From Streptomyces adelaidensis (lineage in GTDB: Bacteria; Actinomycetota; Actinomycetes; Streptomycetales; Streptomycetaceae): a stretch of DNA of 64,000 nucleotides. The notes beneath the pieces are model-generated. The model was not told where the DNA came from. It worked only from the letters and a program-made list of their open reading frames with translations, and ran no database searches. A program made the position numbers and the translations under genes. This document shows, piece by piece, positions 25,698-33,850 of this stretch; positions within the stretch are counted from its first letter, which is position 1; each line of letters starts with the position of its first letter. The DNA lies in contig NZ_JAEMUX010000031.1 in the NCBI RefSeq assembly GCF_016598475.1, forward strand, positions 20,734 through 84,733, in the 5' to 3' direction.

Positions 25698-26507
25698 GTG
25701 AAAAAGCTCTCCGCACGACGACGCCATCCGCTGGCGGCGCTCGTCGTCCTATTCATCGCGCTGGCGACCACGGGGGTGCTGTTCACCGCCTTCGCGCCCG
25801 CGGACCGGGCCGTAGCCGATGAAACCGCCCAGACCCTCACCATCGAGGAGGGCAAGAAGCTCTACTCCGTGGGCTGCGCCAGCTGCCACGGCACCGGCGG
25901 TCAGGGCACCACCGACGGGCCTTCCCTGGTGGGCGTGGGCGCGGCAGCCGTCGACTTCCAGGTCGGCACCGGCCGTATGCCGGCCCAGCAGCCGGGCGCG
26001 CAGGTCCCGGACAAGCCGACCATCTACTCGCAGGCCGAGATCGACCAGCTCGCGGCGTACATCTCCTCCCTGGGCGCCGGCCCGGAGGTACCGACCGAGA
26101 ACGAGTACAACCCCGAGGGCGCGGACATCGCCGAGGGTGGCGAGCTGTTCCGCACCAACTGCGCTCAGTGCCACAACTTCACCGGCAAGGGTGGTGCGCT
26201 GTCCGAGGGCAAGTACGCGCCGTCTCTTGAGGGTGTCGACCCGAAGCACATCTACGAGGCCATGCAGACGGGCCCGCAGAACATGCCGTCCTTCCCCGAC
26301 ACCACGCTGTCGGAGGAGAACAAGAAGGACATCATCGCGTACCTCGAAGCGGTCAACGGCGATGACACCGTGGAGCCCGGTGGCCTCAGCCTCGGCGGAC
26401 TCGGTCCGGTCAGCGAGGGCCTGTTCGGCTGGGTCTTCGGTCTCGGCGCGCTGATCGCCGTCGCTGTATGGGTCGCCGCTCGGACCGCAAAGGCCAAGAA
26501 GTCATGA
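25698..26507 (+). CDS. qcrC: diheme cytochrome c subunit of the bcc complex
   Basis: A 269-residue protein with an N-terminal membrane anchor (LAALVVLFIALATTGVLFTAF), two cytochrome c domains with heme motifs CASCH and CAQCH, and a C-terminal transmembrane helix (FGLGALIAVAVWVAARTA). Actinobacteria lack a soluble cytochrome c, so this subunit wires complex III to the aa3 oxidase. GTG 25698 is the start. It overlaps qcrA by ATGA. Confidence 0.96.
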   Translation: MKKLSARRRHPLAALVVLFIALATTGVLFTAFAPADRAVADETAQTLTIEEGKKLYSVGCASCHGTGGQGTTDGPSLVGVGAAAVDFQVGTGRMPAQQPGAQVPDKPTIYSQAEIDQLAAYISSLGAGPEVPTENEYNPEGADIAEGGELFRTNCAQCHNFTGKGGALSEGKYAPSLEGVDPKHIYEAMQTGPQNMPSFPDTTLSEENKKDIIAYLEAVNGDDTVEPGGLSLGGLGPVSEGLFGWVFGLGALIAVAVWVAARTAKAKKS

Positions 26508-27577
26508 GTAGCCAAGAGATTCCAGAAGAGAACCTGCCTGCTGAGCAGTCCGCGGGACTGGATCAGCAAGAGCATGGCGCGGTGAAGGTCGCGGACGAGA
26601 AGAACCCCTTCGCGGACCCCGGCCTCCCGCCCCACGAGCACCGGATCCAGGACATCGACGAGCGGGCCGCCAGGCGGTCCGAGCGCACGGTCGCCCTGCT
26701 GTTCACGGTGTCCATGCTCTCCACGATCGCGTTCATCGCCGCCTATCTGGCGATCCCCGTGGACAAGGCGATCTACGTCTTTCCGATCGGGCACATCAGC
26801 GCGCTGAACTTCGCGCTGGGCTGCACCCTCGGTCTGGCCCTGTTCAGCATCGGCGCGGGCGCGGTCCACTGGGCCCGCACCCTGATGTCGGACGAGGAGA
26901 TCGCCGACGAGCGGCACGCGATCGAGGCCCCGCCCGAGGTCAAGGCCAAGGTCCTGGCCGACTTCAAGCAGGGCGCCAAGGAGTCCGCGCTCGGCCGTCG
27001 CAAGCTCATCCGCAACACGATGTTCGGTGCGCTGGCCCTGTTCCCGCTCTCCGGTGTCATGCTGCTGGGCGGCCTCGGTCCGGCGCCCGGCACCAAGCTG
27101 CGGCACACCACCTGGGCCAAGGGCAAGAAGCTCGTCAACATGAACACCAACGAGCCGCTGCGTCCCTCGGACGTCGCGGTCGGGTCGCTGACCTTCGCCA
27201 TGCCGGAGGGCCTGGACGAGCACGACCACGACTTCCAGAAGAACATCGCCAAGGACGCCCTGATGATCGTCCGGATCCAGCCGGACGACATCAAGGACCC
27301 CCGCGAGCTGGAGTGGTCGCACGAGGGCATCGTGGCGTTCTCGAAGATCTGCACCCACGTGGGCTGCCCGATCTCCCTGTACGAGCAGCAGACGCACCAC
27401 GTCCTCTGCCCCTGCCACCAGTCCACCTTCGACCTCGCCGACGGCGCCCGGGTCATCTTCGGCCCCGCGGGTCACGCTCTTCCGCAGCTGAGGATCACTG
27501 TCGGTGAAGACGGCTACCTCGAAGCGGTCAGCGACTTCGAAGAGCCCGTCGGTCCTGCCTTCTGGGAGCGCGGATGA
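26504..27577 (+). CDS. qcrA: Rieske iron-sulfur subunit of the bcc complex
   Basis: A 357-residue Rieske protein of the actinobacterial type. It has an acidic N-terminus, three transmembrane helices (near residues 65-85, 95-118 and 170-190) and a C-terminal [2Fe-2S] domain with CTHVGCPISLY and CPCHQSTFD. ATG 26504 overlaps the qcrC stop and the gene overlaps qcrB by ATGA. It transfers electrons from menaquinol to cytochrome c. Confidence 0.96.
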   Translation: MSSQEIPEENLPAEQSAGLDQQEHGAVKVADEKNPFADPGLPPHEHRIQDIDERAARRSERTVALLFTVSMLSTIAFIAAYLAIPVDKAIYVFPIGHISALNFALGCTLGLALFSIGAGAVHWARTLMSDEEIADERHAIEAPPEVKAKVLADFKQGAKESALGRRKLIRNTMFGALALFPLSGVMLLGGLGPAPGTKLRHTTWAKGKKLVNMNTNEPLRPSDVAVGSLTFAMPEGLDEHDHDFQKNIAKDALMIVRIQPDDIKDPRELEWSHEGIVAFSKICTHVGCPISLYEQQTHHVLCPCHQSTFDLADGARVIFGPAGHALPQLRITVGEDGYLEAVSDFEEPVGPAFWERG

Positions 27578-29217
27578 GTACTGCGACCAACACCGCCACC
27601 GACTCGCGTTCGCGTGAGAAGGCACCGGCCGGCGAGCGAGTCGCCGACTGGGCCGACGGTCGGCTGGGGATCTACTCCCTGGCCAAGTCCAACATGCGCA
27701 AGATCTTCCCCGACCACTGGTCGTTCATGCTGGGTGAGATCTGCCTGTACAGCTTCATCATCATCATCCTCACGGGTGTGTACCTGACGTTGTTCTTCCA
27801 CCCCTCGATGAACGAGGTGGAGTACCACGGCCCGTACGTCCCGCTGCAGGGCCAGCTGATGTCCGAGGCGTTCAACTCGACGATGCACATCTCGTTCGAG
27901 GTCCGCGGTGGTCTGCTCATCCGGCAGATCCACCACTGGGCGGCGCTGATCTTCCTCGCCGGCATGTTCGTGCACATGATGCGCGTGTTCTTCACGGGTG
28001 CGTTCCGCAAGCCGCGTGAGGTCAACTGGCTGTTCGGCTTCCTGCTGTTCGTCCTGGGCATGTTCACCGGCTTCACCGGTTACTCCCTCCCGGACGACCT
28101 GCTCTCCGGCACCGGTGTCCGCTTCATGGAGGGCGCGCTCCTGTCCGTGCCGATCGTCGGCACGTACCTGTCGTTCTTCCTCTTCGGCGGCGAGTTCCCG
28201 GGCGGCGACTTCGTGGCCCGCTTCTACTCGGCCCACGTCCTGCTGCTGCCGGGCATCATGCTCGGCCTCGTGGTGGCGCACCTGATCCTGGTCTTCTACC
28301 ACAAGCACACGCAGTTCGCGGGCCCCGGAAAGACGAACAACAACGTCGTCGGCATGCCGCTGCTGCCCGTGTACACGGCCAAGGCCGGAGGCTTCTTCTT
28401 CCTGGTCTTCGGGGTCATCTCGGTCATCTCGGCGATCGCCTCGATCAACCCGATCTGGAGCATGGGCCCCTACCGTCCGGACCAGGTGTCGACCGGCGCC
28501 CAGCCCGACTGGTACATGGGCTTCTCCGAGGGTCTGATCCGTGTCATGCCGGGCTGGGAGATCGACTTCTGGGGTCACACGCTCGTCCTGGGCGTGTTCA
28601 TCCCGCTGATGGTCTTCCCGCTGGTCCTGGTCGCGATCGCGGTCTACCCGTTCATCGAGTCGTGGGTCACCGGCGACAAGCGCGAGCACCACATCCTGGA
28701 CCGCCCGCGCAACGTCCCGACCCGTACGGGCTTCGGCGTCGCGTGGATCACCTGGTACATGGTTCTGCTGATCGGTGGTGGAAACGACCTCTGGGCGACC
28801 CACTTCCATCTGTCGATCAACGCCATCACCTGGTTCGTCCGGATCGCGTTCTTCGTGGGCCCGGTCGTCGCGTTCATCGTCACCAAGCGGATCTGCCTCG
28901 GCCTGCAGCGCCGGGACCACGACAAGATCCTGCACGGTCGCGAGACCGGCATCATCAAGCGTCTGCCGCACGGTGAGTTCATCGAGGTCCACGAGCCGCT
29001 CAGCCAGGAGCAGCTGCACACGCTCACGGCGCACGAGCAGTACGTGCCGGCCGAGATCGGTGCCGCGGTCGACGAGAACGGTGTCGCCCGCAAGGTCACG
29101 CGCCGCGAGAAGGTCCGCGCCAAGCTGAGCAAGGGCTACTACGGCGGGGACAGCCAGATCGTCAAGCCCACCGTCGAGGAGTACAAGGAGATCACGAGCG
29201 GCCACGGCCACCACTGA
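27574..29217 (+). CDS. qcrB: cytochrome b subunit of the bcc complex
   Basis: A 547-residue cytochrome b with the usual eight helices and heme-ligand histidines (HISFEV ... IHHWAALIFLAGMFVHMMRVF; FYSAHVLLLPGIMLGLVVAHL). The quinol-site PEWY motif appears as PDWY in QPDWYMGFSEG, a form I believe common in actinobacteria. The ~120-residue C-terminal extension (after PVVAFIVTKRIC) is typical of the phylum. In mycobacteria this subunit is the target of telacebec (Q203). Confidence 0.97.
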   Translation: MSTATNTATDSRSREKAPAGERVADWADGRLGIYSLAKSNMRKIFPDHWSFMLGEICLYSFIIIILTGVYLTLFFHPSMNEVEYHGPYVPLQGQLMSEAFNSTMHISFEVRGGLLIRQIHHWAALIFLAGMFVHMMRVFFTGAFRKPREVNWLFGFLLFVLGMFTGFTGYSLPDDLLSGTGVRFMEGALLSVPIVGTYLSFFLFGGEFPGGDFVARFYSAHVLLLPGIMLGLVVAHLILVFYHKHTQFAGPGKTNNNVVGMPLLPVYTAKAGGFFFLVFGVISVISAIASINPIWSMGPYRPDQVSTGAQPDWYMGFSEGLIRVMPGWEIDFWGHTLVLGVFIPLMVFPLVLVAIAVYPFIESWVTGDKREHHILDRPRNVPTRTGFGVAWITWYMVLLIGGGNDLWATHFHLSINAITWFVRIAFFVGPVVAFIVTKRICLGLQRRDHDKILHGRETGIIKRLPHGEFIEVHEPLSQEQLHTLTAHEQYVPAEIGAAVDENGVARKVTRREKVRAKLSKGYYGGDSQIVKPTVEEYKEITSGHGHH

Positions 29218-29242
29218 TCGCCTCGCTTCGCCACACCACGGT

Positions 29243-29281
29243 CGAAGGGCCCCCGTCCGATCTTCGGACGGGGGCCCTTCG
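29243..29281. terminator. strong terminator after qcrB
   Basis: Perfect 18-bp stem cgaagggcccccgtccga / tcggacgggggcccttcg with a three-base loop. It separates the respiratory cluster from trpD. Confidence 0.9.
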
Positions 29282-29346
29282 CCGTGCCCGTGGCTGGATA
29301 GGGTGGGGTTCACACTGTTCTGATCTACGGCAACCAGGAGCGACTC

Positions 29347-30411
29347 ATGAGCGCTGTGACCCCCGCTGGAGGCGACACCGCGGCGGGCCGTTCCTGGCCC
29401 GCGGTGCTGAACGCGCTGCTGTCCGGACACGACCAGGACGCCGGGGCCACGTTCTGGGCGATGGACCAGATCATGCGCGGCGAGGCGACGGACGCGCAGA
29501 TCGCCGGGTTCGTGGTGGCGCTGCGGGCCAAGGGCGAGACCGTCGAGGAGATCACCGGGCTGGTCGAGGCGCTGTACGAGCACGCCAATGTGATCGAGGT
29601 GTCGGGCAGGACGGTCGACATCGTCGGTACGGGCGGCGACGGCGCCAAGACGGTCAACATCTCCACGATGTCGTCGATCGTCGTCGCCGGTACGGGCGCG
29701 AAGGTCGTCAAGCACGGCAACCGGGCCGCTTCGTCGGCGTCCGGCGCGTCCGATGTGCTGGAGAAGCTCGGCGTCAATCTGGAGCTGACTCCGCAGCGGG
29801 TGGCCGAGGTCGTCGAGGAGGCCGGGATCACCTTCTGCTTCGCCGTGAAGTTCCACCCGGCGCTGCGTCATGTGGCCGCAGCACGCGGGCAGTTGGGCAT
29901 CCGCACCGTCTTCAACGCGCTGGGGCCGCTGGCCAACCCGGCGAAGGTCAGAGCCCAGGCGGTCGGCGTCGCCGACCCCCGGATGGCCCCCATCATGGCC
30001 GGCGTCCTCGCCGAGCGCGGCCACTCGTCCCTCGTCTTCCGGGGCGACGACGGCCTCGACGAGCTGACGACCACGGCGACCTCGCGGGTGTGGATCGTAC
30101 GGGACGGCAAGGTCACCGAGGAGGCTTTCGACCCCCGCGATGTCGGACTCGACCTGGTGCCGGTGGAGGCGCTGCGAGGCGCTGACGCGTCCTACAACGC
30201 GGATGTCGCGCGGCGGTTGCTGGGAGGGGAGACGGGGCCGGTGCGGGATGCGGTGCTGTTGAACTCGGCGGCGGCGTTGGTGGCGTTGTCGCCGGGCGCG
30301 GGGTCGTTGGCCGAGCAGCTACGGGACGGCATGGAGCGGGCCGCGGAGGCGATCGACTCGGGGTCGGCGAAGAGGGTGTTGGAGCGGTGGGTGGCGGTCA
30401 GTAACAGGTAA
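29347..30411 (+). CDS. trpD: anthranilate phosphoribosyltransferase
   Basis: TrpD joins anthranilate to PRPP in tryptophan synthesis. The 354-residue product shows the PRPP loop DIVGTGGDGAKTVNIST, KHGNRAASSASGASDVLE, CFAVKFHPALRHVAAARGQL and RTVFNALGPLANP. ATG 29347 follows accaggagcgactc. It stands alone next to qcrB (as Rv2192c does in M. tuberculosis, from memory), far from the trpEG gene at 60.6 kb. Confidence 0.96.
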   Translation: MSAVTPAGGDTAAGRSWPAVLNALLSGHDQDAGATFWAMDQIMRGEATDAQIAGFVVALRAKGETVEEITGLVEALYEHANVIEVSGRTVDIVGTGGDGAKTVNISTMSSIVVAGTGAKVVKHGNRAASSASGASDVLEKLGVNLELTPQRVAEVVEEAGITFCFAVKFHPALRHVAAARGQLGIRTVFNALGPLANPAKVRAQAVGVADPRMAPIMAGVLAERGHSSLVFRGDDGLDELTTTATSRVWIVRDGKVTEEAFDPRDVGLDLVPVEALRGADASYNADVARRLLGGETGPVRDAVLLNSAAALVALSPGAGSLAEQLRDGMERAAEAIDSGSAKRVLERWVAVSNR

Positions 30412-30455
30412 CGCCTGCGGCGGGCTGGGGGTGTGTTTTCGGGTGCGGGTCCGGT

Positions 30456-30515
30456 GGGGGCTGGTCGCGCAGTTCCCCGCGCCCCTGAAAAGCAGGGGCT
30501 GCGCCCCGTGCTTTT
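30456..30515. terminator. intergenic repeat plus hairpin after trpD
   Basis: A copy of the repeat (ctggtcgcgcagttccccgc) runs into the hairpin aaaagcaggggc / gccccgtgctttt at 30488-30515 (one bulged G), ending with cttttcg. Likely the trpD terminator. Confidence 0.75.
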
Positions 30516-30597
30516 CGCCACCCGACAACGCGCCGCAGGGTCCCGCAATGCGGACACGAGTTGCGGGCCGGTGATCGGTACGCGTACGTTTCTGGCA

Positions 30598-30720
30598 GGT
30601 CATGAGTGACAGCCACAAGGCCCCGGCCGGCTGTCCGGCAACCCTCCGTCCGTGGCGGGGTGCCCCGGGTGAAGACCAGGTCGTAGGCAGAGAGGTCTGC
30701 GACAAGCGCGGACCCCTCGT
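30598..30720 (+). ncRNA. SAM-IV riboswitch
   Basis: The leader reads ggtcatgagtgacagcc ... ccggcaaccctcc ... ggggtgccccgggtgaagacc ... gacaagcgcggaccc. This is the conserved order and wording of the actinobacterial SAM-IV class as I remember it: the GGTCATGAGTG opening, CCGGCAACCCTCC core, GGGGTGCCCCGGGTGA, and the AAGCGCGG pseudoknot partner. It ends about 160 bases before the class-V aminotransferase start. The following sequence (cgtgaacccaggggtcctgg) may be part of the expression platform. SAM binding should repress the downstream gene. Confidence 0.88.
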
Positions 30721-30882
30721 GAACCCAGGGGTCCTGGTCGTTCGAGGGAGCCTCCCGTGAGCAAGCGAATGCGATAGGGCCGCAGAGCCCCGCTTCGGCT
30801 TTTCCCCTTTCCCCTCACCGTCGCCGAGCCGTGTCATGCCCGCTCACCGGTGAATTCCGCCTGCCTTCACGGGAGTCCCGCC

Positions 30883-32244
30883 ATGTCTGTCTCCACCCTT
30901 GCCGCTGACCGTTCCGTTTGTGCCCCGCTGCCCGTTCTGGGCCGGGATGTCACCGTCCCGCTCGTGACCGGCGGTGAGGTCACGTACGCCGCGCTCGACT
31001 ACGCGGCCAGCGCCCCCGCGCTCCAGCGGGTCTGGGACGACGTGGCGGCGTACGCCCCGTACTACGGGAGCGTGCACCGGGGGGCCGGGTACCTGTCGCA
31101 GCTGTCCACCGATCTCTTCGAGAACGCCCGCCGTACGGTCGCCGAGTTCCTCGACTGCCGGGAGGACGACCAGGTGGTGTTCACCCGGTCGACCACCGAC
31201 TCCCTGAACCTGCTCGCCGCCGCGCTGCCCGCCGACTGCCAGGTCTTCGTCTTCGAGACCGAGCACCACGCCTCGCTGCTGCCGTGGCGGGACGCGCGGG
31301 TCACGTACCTGGACGCGCCCCGGACGCCGCGGGAGGCCGTCGCCGCGCTGGAGGGCGCCCTCGCGGCCCGTGACCCGCAGGGGCCGGCGCTGGTCTGTGT
31401 CACCGGTGCCTCCAACGTCACCGGGGAGATCTGGCCGGTGCGCGAGCTGGCCGCCGCCGCGCACGCGAGCGGCGCGCGGATCGTGCTGGACGCCGCCCAG
31501 CTCGCGCCCCACCACGCCGTCTCCGTGCAGGAGTTGGACGTCGACTGGATCGCGTTCTCGGGGCACAAGTTGTACGCGCCGTTCGGGTCCGGTGTGCTCG
31601 CCGGGCGGGCCGACTGGCTGCGTGAAGCGGACCCGTACCTCGCGGGCGGCGGCGCCAGCCGCAAGGTGACCCGGCGCGGGGACGGGGGTGTGGACGTCGA
31701 GTGGCAGGAGAGTGCCGCCCGCCACGAGGCCGGCTCGCCCAACGTCATCGGCGCCTACTCCATCGCCTCCGCCTGCAAAGCCCTCACCGAGGCCGGGTTC
31801 GAGACGCTGGTCGCGCGTGAGCGGTACCTGATCGACCGCGTCCGCGCCGGGCTCGCCGAGGTGCCCGAGGTCCGGGTCCTCTCCCTCTTCGGGGACGACG
31901 CCCCGCGCGTCGGCGTCATCTCCTTCGTCGTCGAGGGCTGGAACAGCTCCCACTTCGCCGCCGCCCTCTCCGCCGAGTACGGCATCGGCGTACGCGACGG
32001 CCTCTTCTGCGCCCACCCGCTCGTCCGCAGCCTCCTCGGCAGCGACCCGCAGTCCCAGGGCGAGTGCGGCGCCCCCGAGGCCGCGCCCGGTGAGCGGTCC
32101 CTCAACGCGATCCGGGTGAGCTTCGGGGCCGGTACGCCCGACGAGCACGTGGAGCGGTTCGTGGGCGCGGTGAAGGAACTCGTGCGGGACGGCGCCAAGT
32201 GGAACTACCGCACGGAGGACGGCCGTTGCGTCCCCGCCGTCTGA
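30883..32244 (+). CDS. class-V PLP aminotransferase / cysteine desulfurase-like enzyme under SAM-IV control
   Basis: A 453-residue fold-type I PLP enzyme of the SufS/Csd class: TRSTTDSLNLLA, ETEHHASLLPW, CVTGASNVTGEIWPV, LDAAQLAPHHAV and the PLP lysine in FSGHKLYAPFG. A cysteine in GVRDGLFCAHPL is close to where SufS has its catalytic cysteine. The ATG at 30883 follows cgggagtcccgcc. The SAM-IV leader ties it to sulfur amino acid metabolism; desulfurase, lyase or transaminase activity cannot be decided here. Confidence 0.85.
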   Translation: MSVSTLAADRSVCAPLPVLGRDVTVPLVTGGEVTYAALDYAASAPALQRVWDDVAAYAPYYGSVHRGAGYLSQLSTDLFENARRTVAEFLDCREDDQVVFTRSTTDSLNLLAAALPADCQVFVFETEHHASLLPWRDARVTYLDAPRTPREAVAALEGALAARDPQGPALVCVTGASNVTGEIWPVRELAAAAHASGARIVLDAAQLAPHHAVSVQELDVDWIAFSGHKLYAPFGSGVLAGRADWLREADPYLAGGGASRKVTRRGDGGVDVEWQESAARHEAGSPNVIGAYSIASACKALTEAGFETLVARERYLIDRVRAGLAEVPEVRVLSLFGDDAPRVGVISFVVEGWNSSHFAAALSAEYGIGVRDGLFCAHPLVRSLLGSDPQSQGECGAPEAAPGERSLNAIRVSFGAGTPDEHVERFVGAVKELVRDGAKWNYRTEDGRCVPAV

Positions 32245-32686
32245 TCCGGCGCTGTCCCGTCCGTCGCCGCCCGAGCCCCTGAGCTGTTCACCCGCGCCCC
32301 CAGCACCATCATCCGCAGGGCCCGTTCGGTGGCGTCCGTGAGGAGTTCGCTCGCGCGGAACATGGCCTCGGCGAGGGCCATCGGGGCGGGCAGGATGCCG
32401 GTGCAGGCGTCCACACCCGGTACCTCGTGCGCGCCCTCGCCCAGGGTGCCCGCGAGGGCGAGGACCGGGCGGCCGTGCAGCTTGGCGCGGCGGGCCACCT
32501 CGGCGGGGATCTTGCCGCGGGGGGTCTGGTGGTCGAGGGCGCCCTCGGCCGTGATGACCAGGTCGGCGCGGGCGAGCCGGGCGTCGAGGTCCAGGTGGCT
32601 GAGGAGTACCTCGAAGCGGGGGAGGAGGCGGGCGCCCAGGGCGGCCAGGCCCGCACCGAGGCCGCCGGAGGCGCCGGTCCGCGTCG
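32205..32686 (-). pseudogene. 3' fragment of a glycerate kinase gene
   Basis: The minus-strand frame ending at 32205 encodes the C-terminal third of a GckA/GlxK-type glycerate kinase: TGASGGLGAGLAALGARLLP, ADLVITAEGALDHQTPRGK, RPVLALAGTLGEGA, then a tail past VLGARVNS. The N-terminal two thirds are absent. At about 32686 the sequence switches, out of frame, to a histidine kinase fragment. The 3' end overlaps the aminotransferase gene by 40 bases on the opposite strand. Confidence 0.85.
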
Positions 32687-33177
32687 TCCCCGTACCGGGC
32701 CACCTCCACCTTCGCCCAGTGGATCTCCCCGGCCGCCCGCTCCAGCGTCCCCGTGGAGTCGGGCGAGTCGAAGATCCGCTGCCGGTCGGCGGTGTCCTTG
32801 TGCAGGGGCAGCGGGACGGGGATGTCCCGCTGCTGGATGATCTGCGTGGGGGCGCCGCCGGTCCGGCCCACGAGCCCGATCAGTTCCTCGTCGAGGTCGG
32901 CGTTCTGCCGTTGCAGGAAGACCCGCAGCAGCCGCGACGGTTCGGTGAACGGCCGCCCGGTCTCCGGGTCGACCCCCTGGGCCTGGAGGTTGGTGAGCTC
33001 CCCGGCCTCCTGCACGAGCAGCTCGTTGATCCGCTGGTCCACGTCCCGCAACAGGATCGAACGTGTCGTCGTCGCCACCGAGGCCAGCGCCACCGCCACC
33101 GCCATCACCAGCAGCAGCCACAGCAGAATCCTGACCCGGGCCGAGACCCGCCGGGCCGGCGCCTCAGCCGTCGTCAC
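32687..33177 (-). pseudogene. 5' fragment of a sensor histidine kinase gene
   Basis: Reading leftwards from GTG 33177 (VTTAEAPARRVSARVRILLW; an ATG at 33243 is also possible), the frame gives a first transmembrane helix (ILLWLLLVMAVAVALASVAT) and an extracytoplasmic sensor segment up to EIHWAKVEVARYGDDAD. There it joins a glycerate kinase remnant in a different frame. The second helix, HAMP, kinase core and any partner regulator are missing. A deletion removed everything between the two genes' surviving ends. Confidence 0.85.
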
Positions 33178-33469
33178 CGGCTCCGTCGTCGTCGCCTTCG
33201 GCGTCCTGTCCGTCCTGCCCGGGGTTGTCGTCATCGTCATCACTCGCCGGGCTGTCGGTCACCGGAGGCCGCGACACGACCTCGTCACTCGGTGTGGGTT
33301 TCGCCCGTGAGGGCGTGGGGCCCGGCGACCCACTCTCCAACTCCACCCTGGGCGGCACCTTCGGCGCCTGGGGGCTGTCGGTCAGGGCGAAACTGGTGGC
33401 GGCGATCCCCAGCGGAATCGCCACGACGGCGGCCAGGGCCGCGATCCGGCGAGAGAAGACCATGGGCAC
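33164..33469 (-). CDS. small secreted acidic protein upstream of the broken kinase
   Basis: A 101-residue protein with a signal peptide or anchor (MPMVFSRRIAALAAVVAIPL...) and a Pro/Ser/Asp-rich tail ending in an acidic run (DSPASDDDDDNPGQDGQDAE). It overlaps the start of the kinase fragment by about 14 bases if that starts at GTG 33177, so it was probably the first gene of that operon, perhaps an accessory sensor or ligand. It appears intact, but its partner is lost. Function not recognised. Confidence 0.68.
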   Translation of the reverse strand: MPMVFSRRIAALAAVVAIPLGIAATSFALTDSPQAPKVPPRVELESGSPGPTPSRAKPTPSDEVVSRPPVTDSPASDDDDDNPGQDGQDAEGDDDGAGDDG

Positions 33470-33568
33470 GATCCTGCGAGGGTGACCGGTCGGCGAGGAT
33501 GAGCGCAGGATGAGGACTTCTTCATCTTCTTCGACTTCTTCGTCTTCGGGGCGTGCCGAACGGAACCC

Positions 33569-33850
33569 TCAGCCGTCCAGCCCGATGGCGAACGCGGCTT
33601 CCAGGTCGTGCTGGGAGTAGGCGCGGAACGCGACATGCGTGTCCGTACCCAGGACCCCGGGAATCTTGCTGATACGGCCGGGGATCACATCGGCGAGGTC
33701 CTCATGGGCCTTCACCCGCACCATGGCGACCAGATCGTACGTACCGGTCACGGAGAACACCTCGGTCACGGACTCGATGGCGGCGATCGACTCCGCGATC
33801 TCCGGAATCCGGTCCACGCTGGTCTTGATGAGCACGATCGCGGTGATCAC
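33569..33850 (-). CDS. Lrp/AsnC-type RAM-domain protein without DNA-binding domain
   Basis: A 93-residue protein (VITAIVLIKTSVDRIPEIAE...) that matches only the ligand-binding/dimerisation RAM domain of Lrp/AsnC regulators: VFSVTGTYDLVAMVRVKAHE and IPGVLGTDTHVAFRAYS. No helix-turn-helix is present. GTG 33850 overlaps the rhomboid stop by four bases (GTGA) and is preceded by gagggagaacacc within the rhomboid gene, so the two are translationally coupled. It probably senses a small molecule and acts through a partner. Confidence 0.88.
   Translation of the reverse strand: MITAIVLIKTSVDRIPEIAESIAAIESVTEVFSVTGTYDLVAMVRVKAHEDLADVIPGRISKIPGVLGTDTHVAFRAYSQHDLEAAFAIGLDG

Noticed and set aside
27514..30024. 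836-residue minus-strand open frame across qcrB and trpD
   Set aside because: Shadow of two well-supported plus-strand genes; acidic/basic low-complexity translation without motifs.
32205..32498. Independent 97-residue gene starting at ATG 32498
   Set aside because: The glycerate kinase similarity continues upstream of this ATG to about 32686, so it is an internal Met of a truncated gene.
30844..33243. 799-residue minus-strand fusion protein (kinase plus long C-terminal part)
   Set aside because: After about 32686 the frame leaves the glycerate kinase frame and becomes antisense to the aminotransferase gene; only the kinase N-terminus is real.
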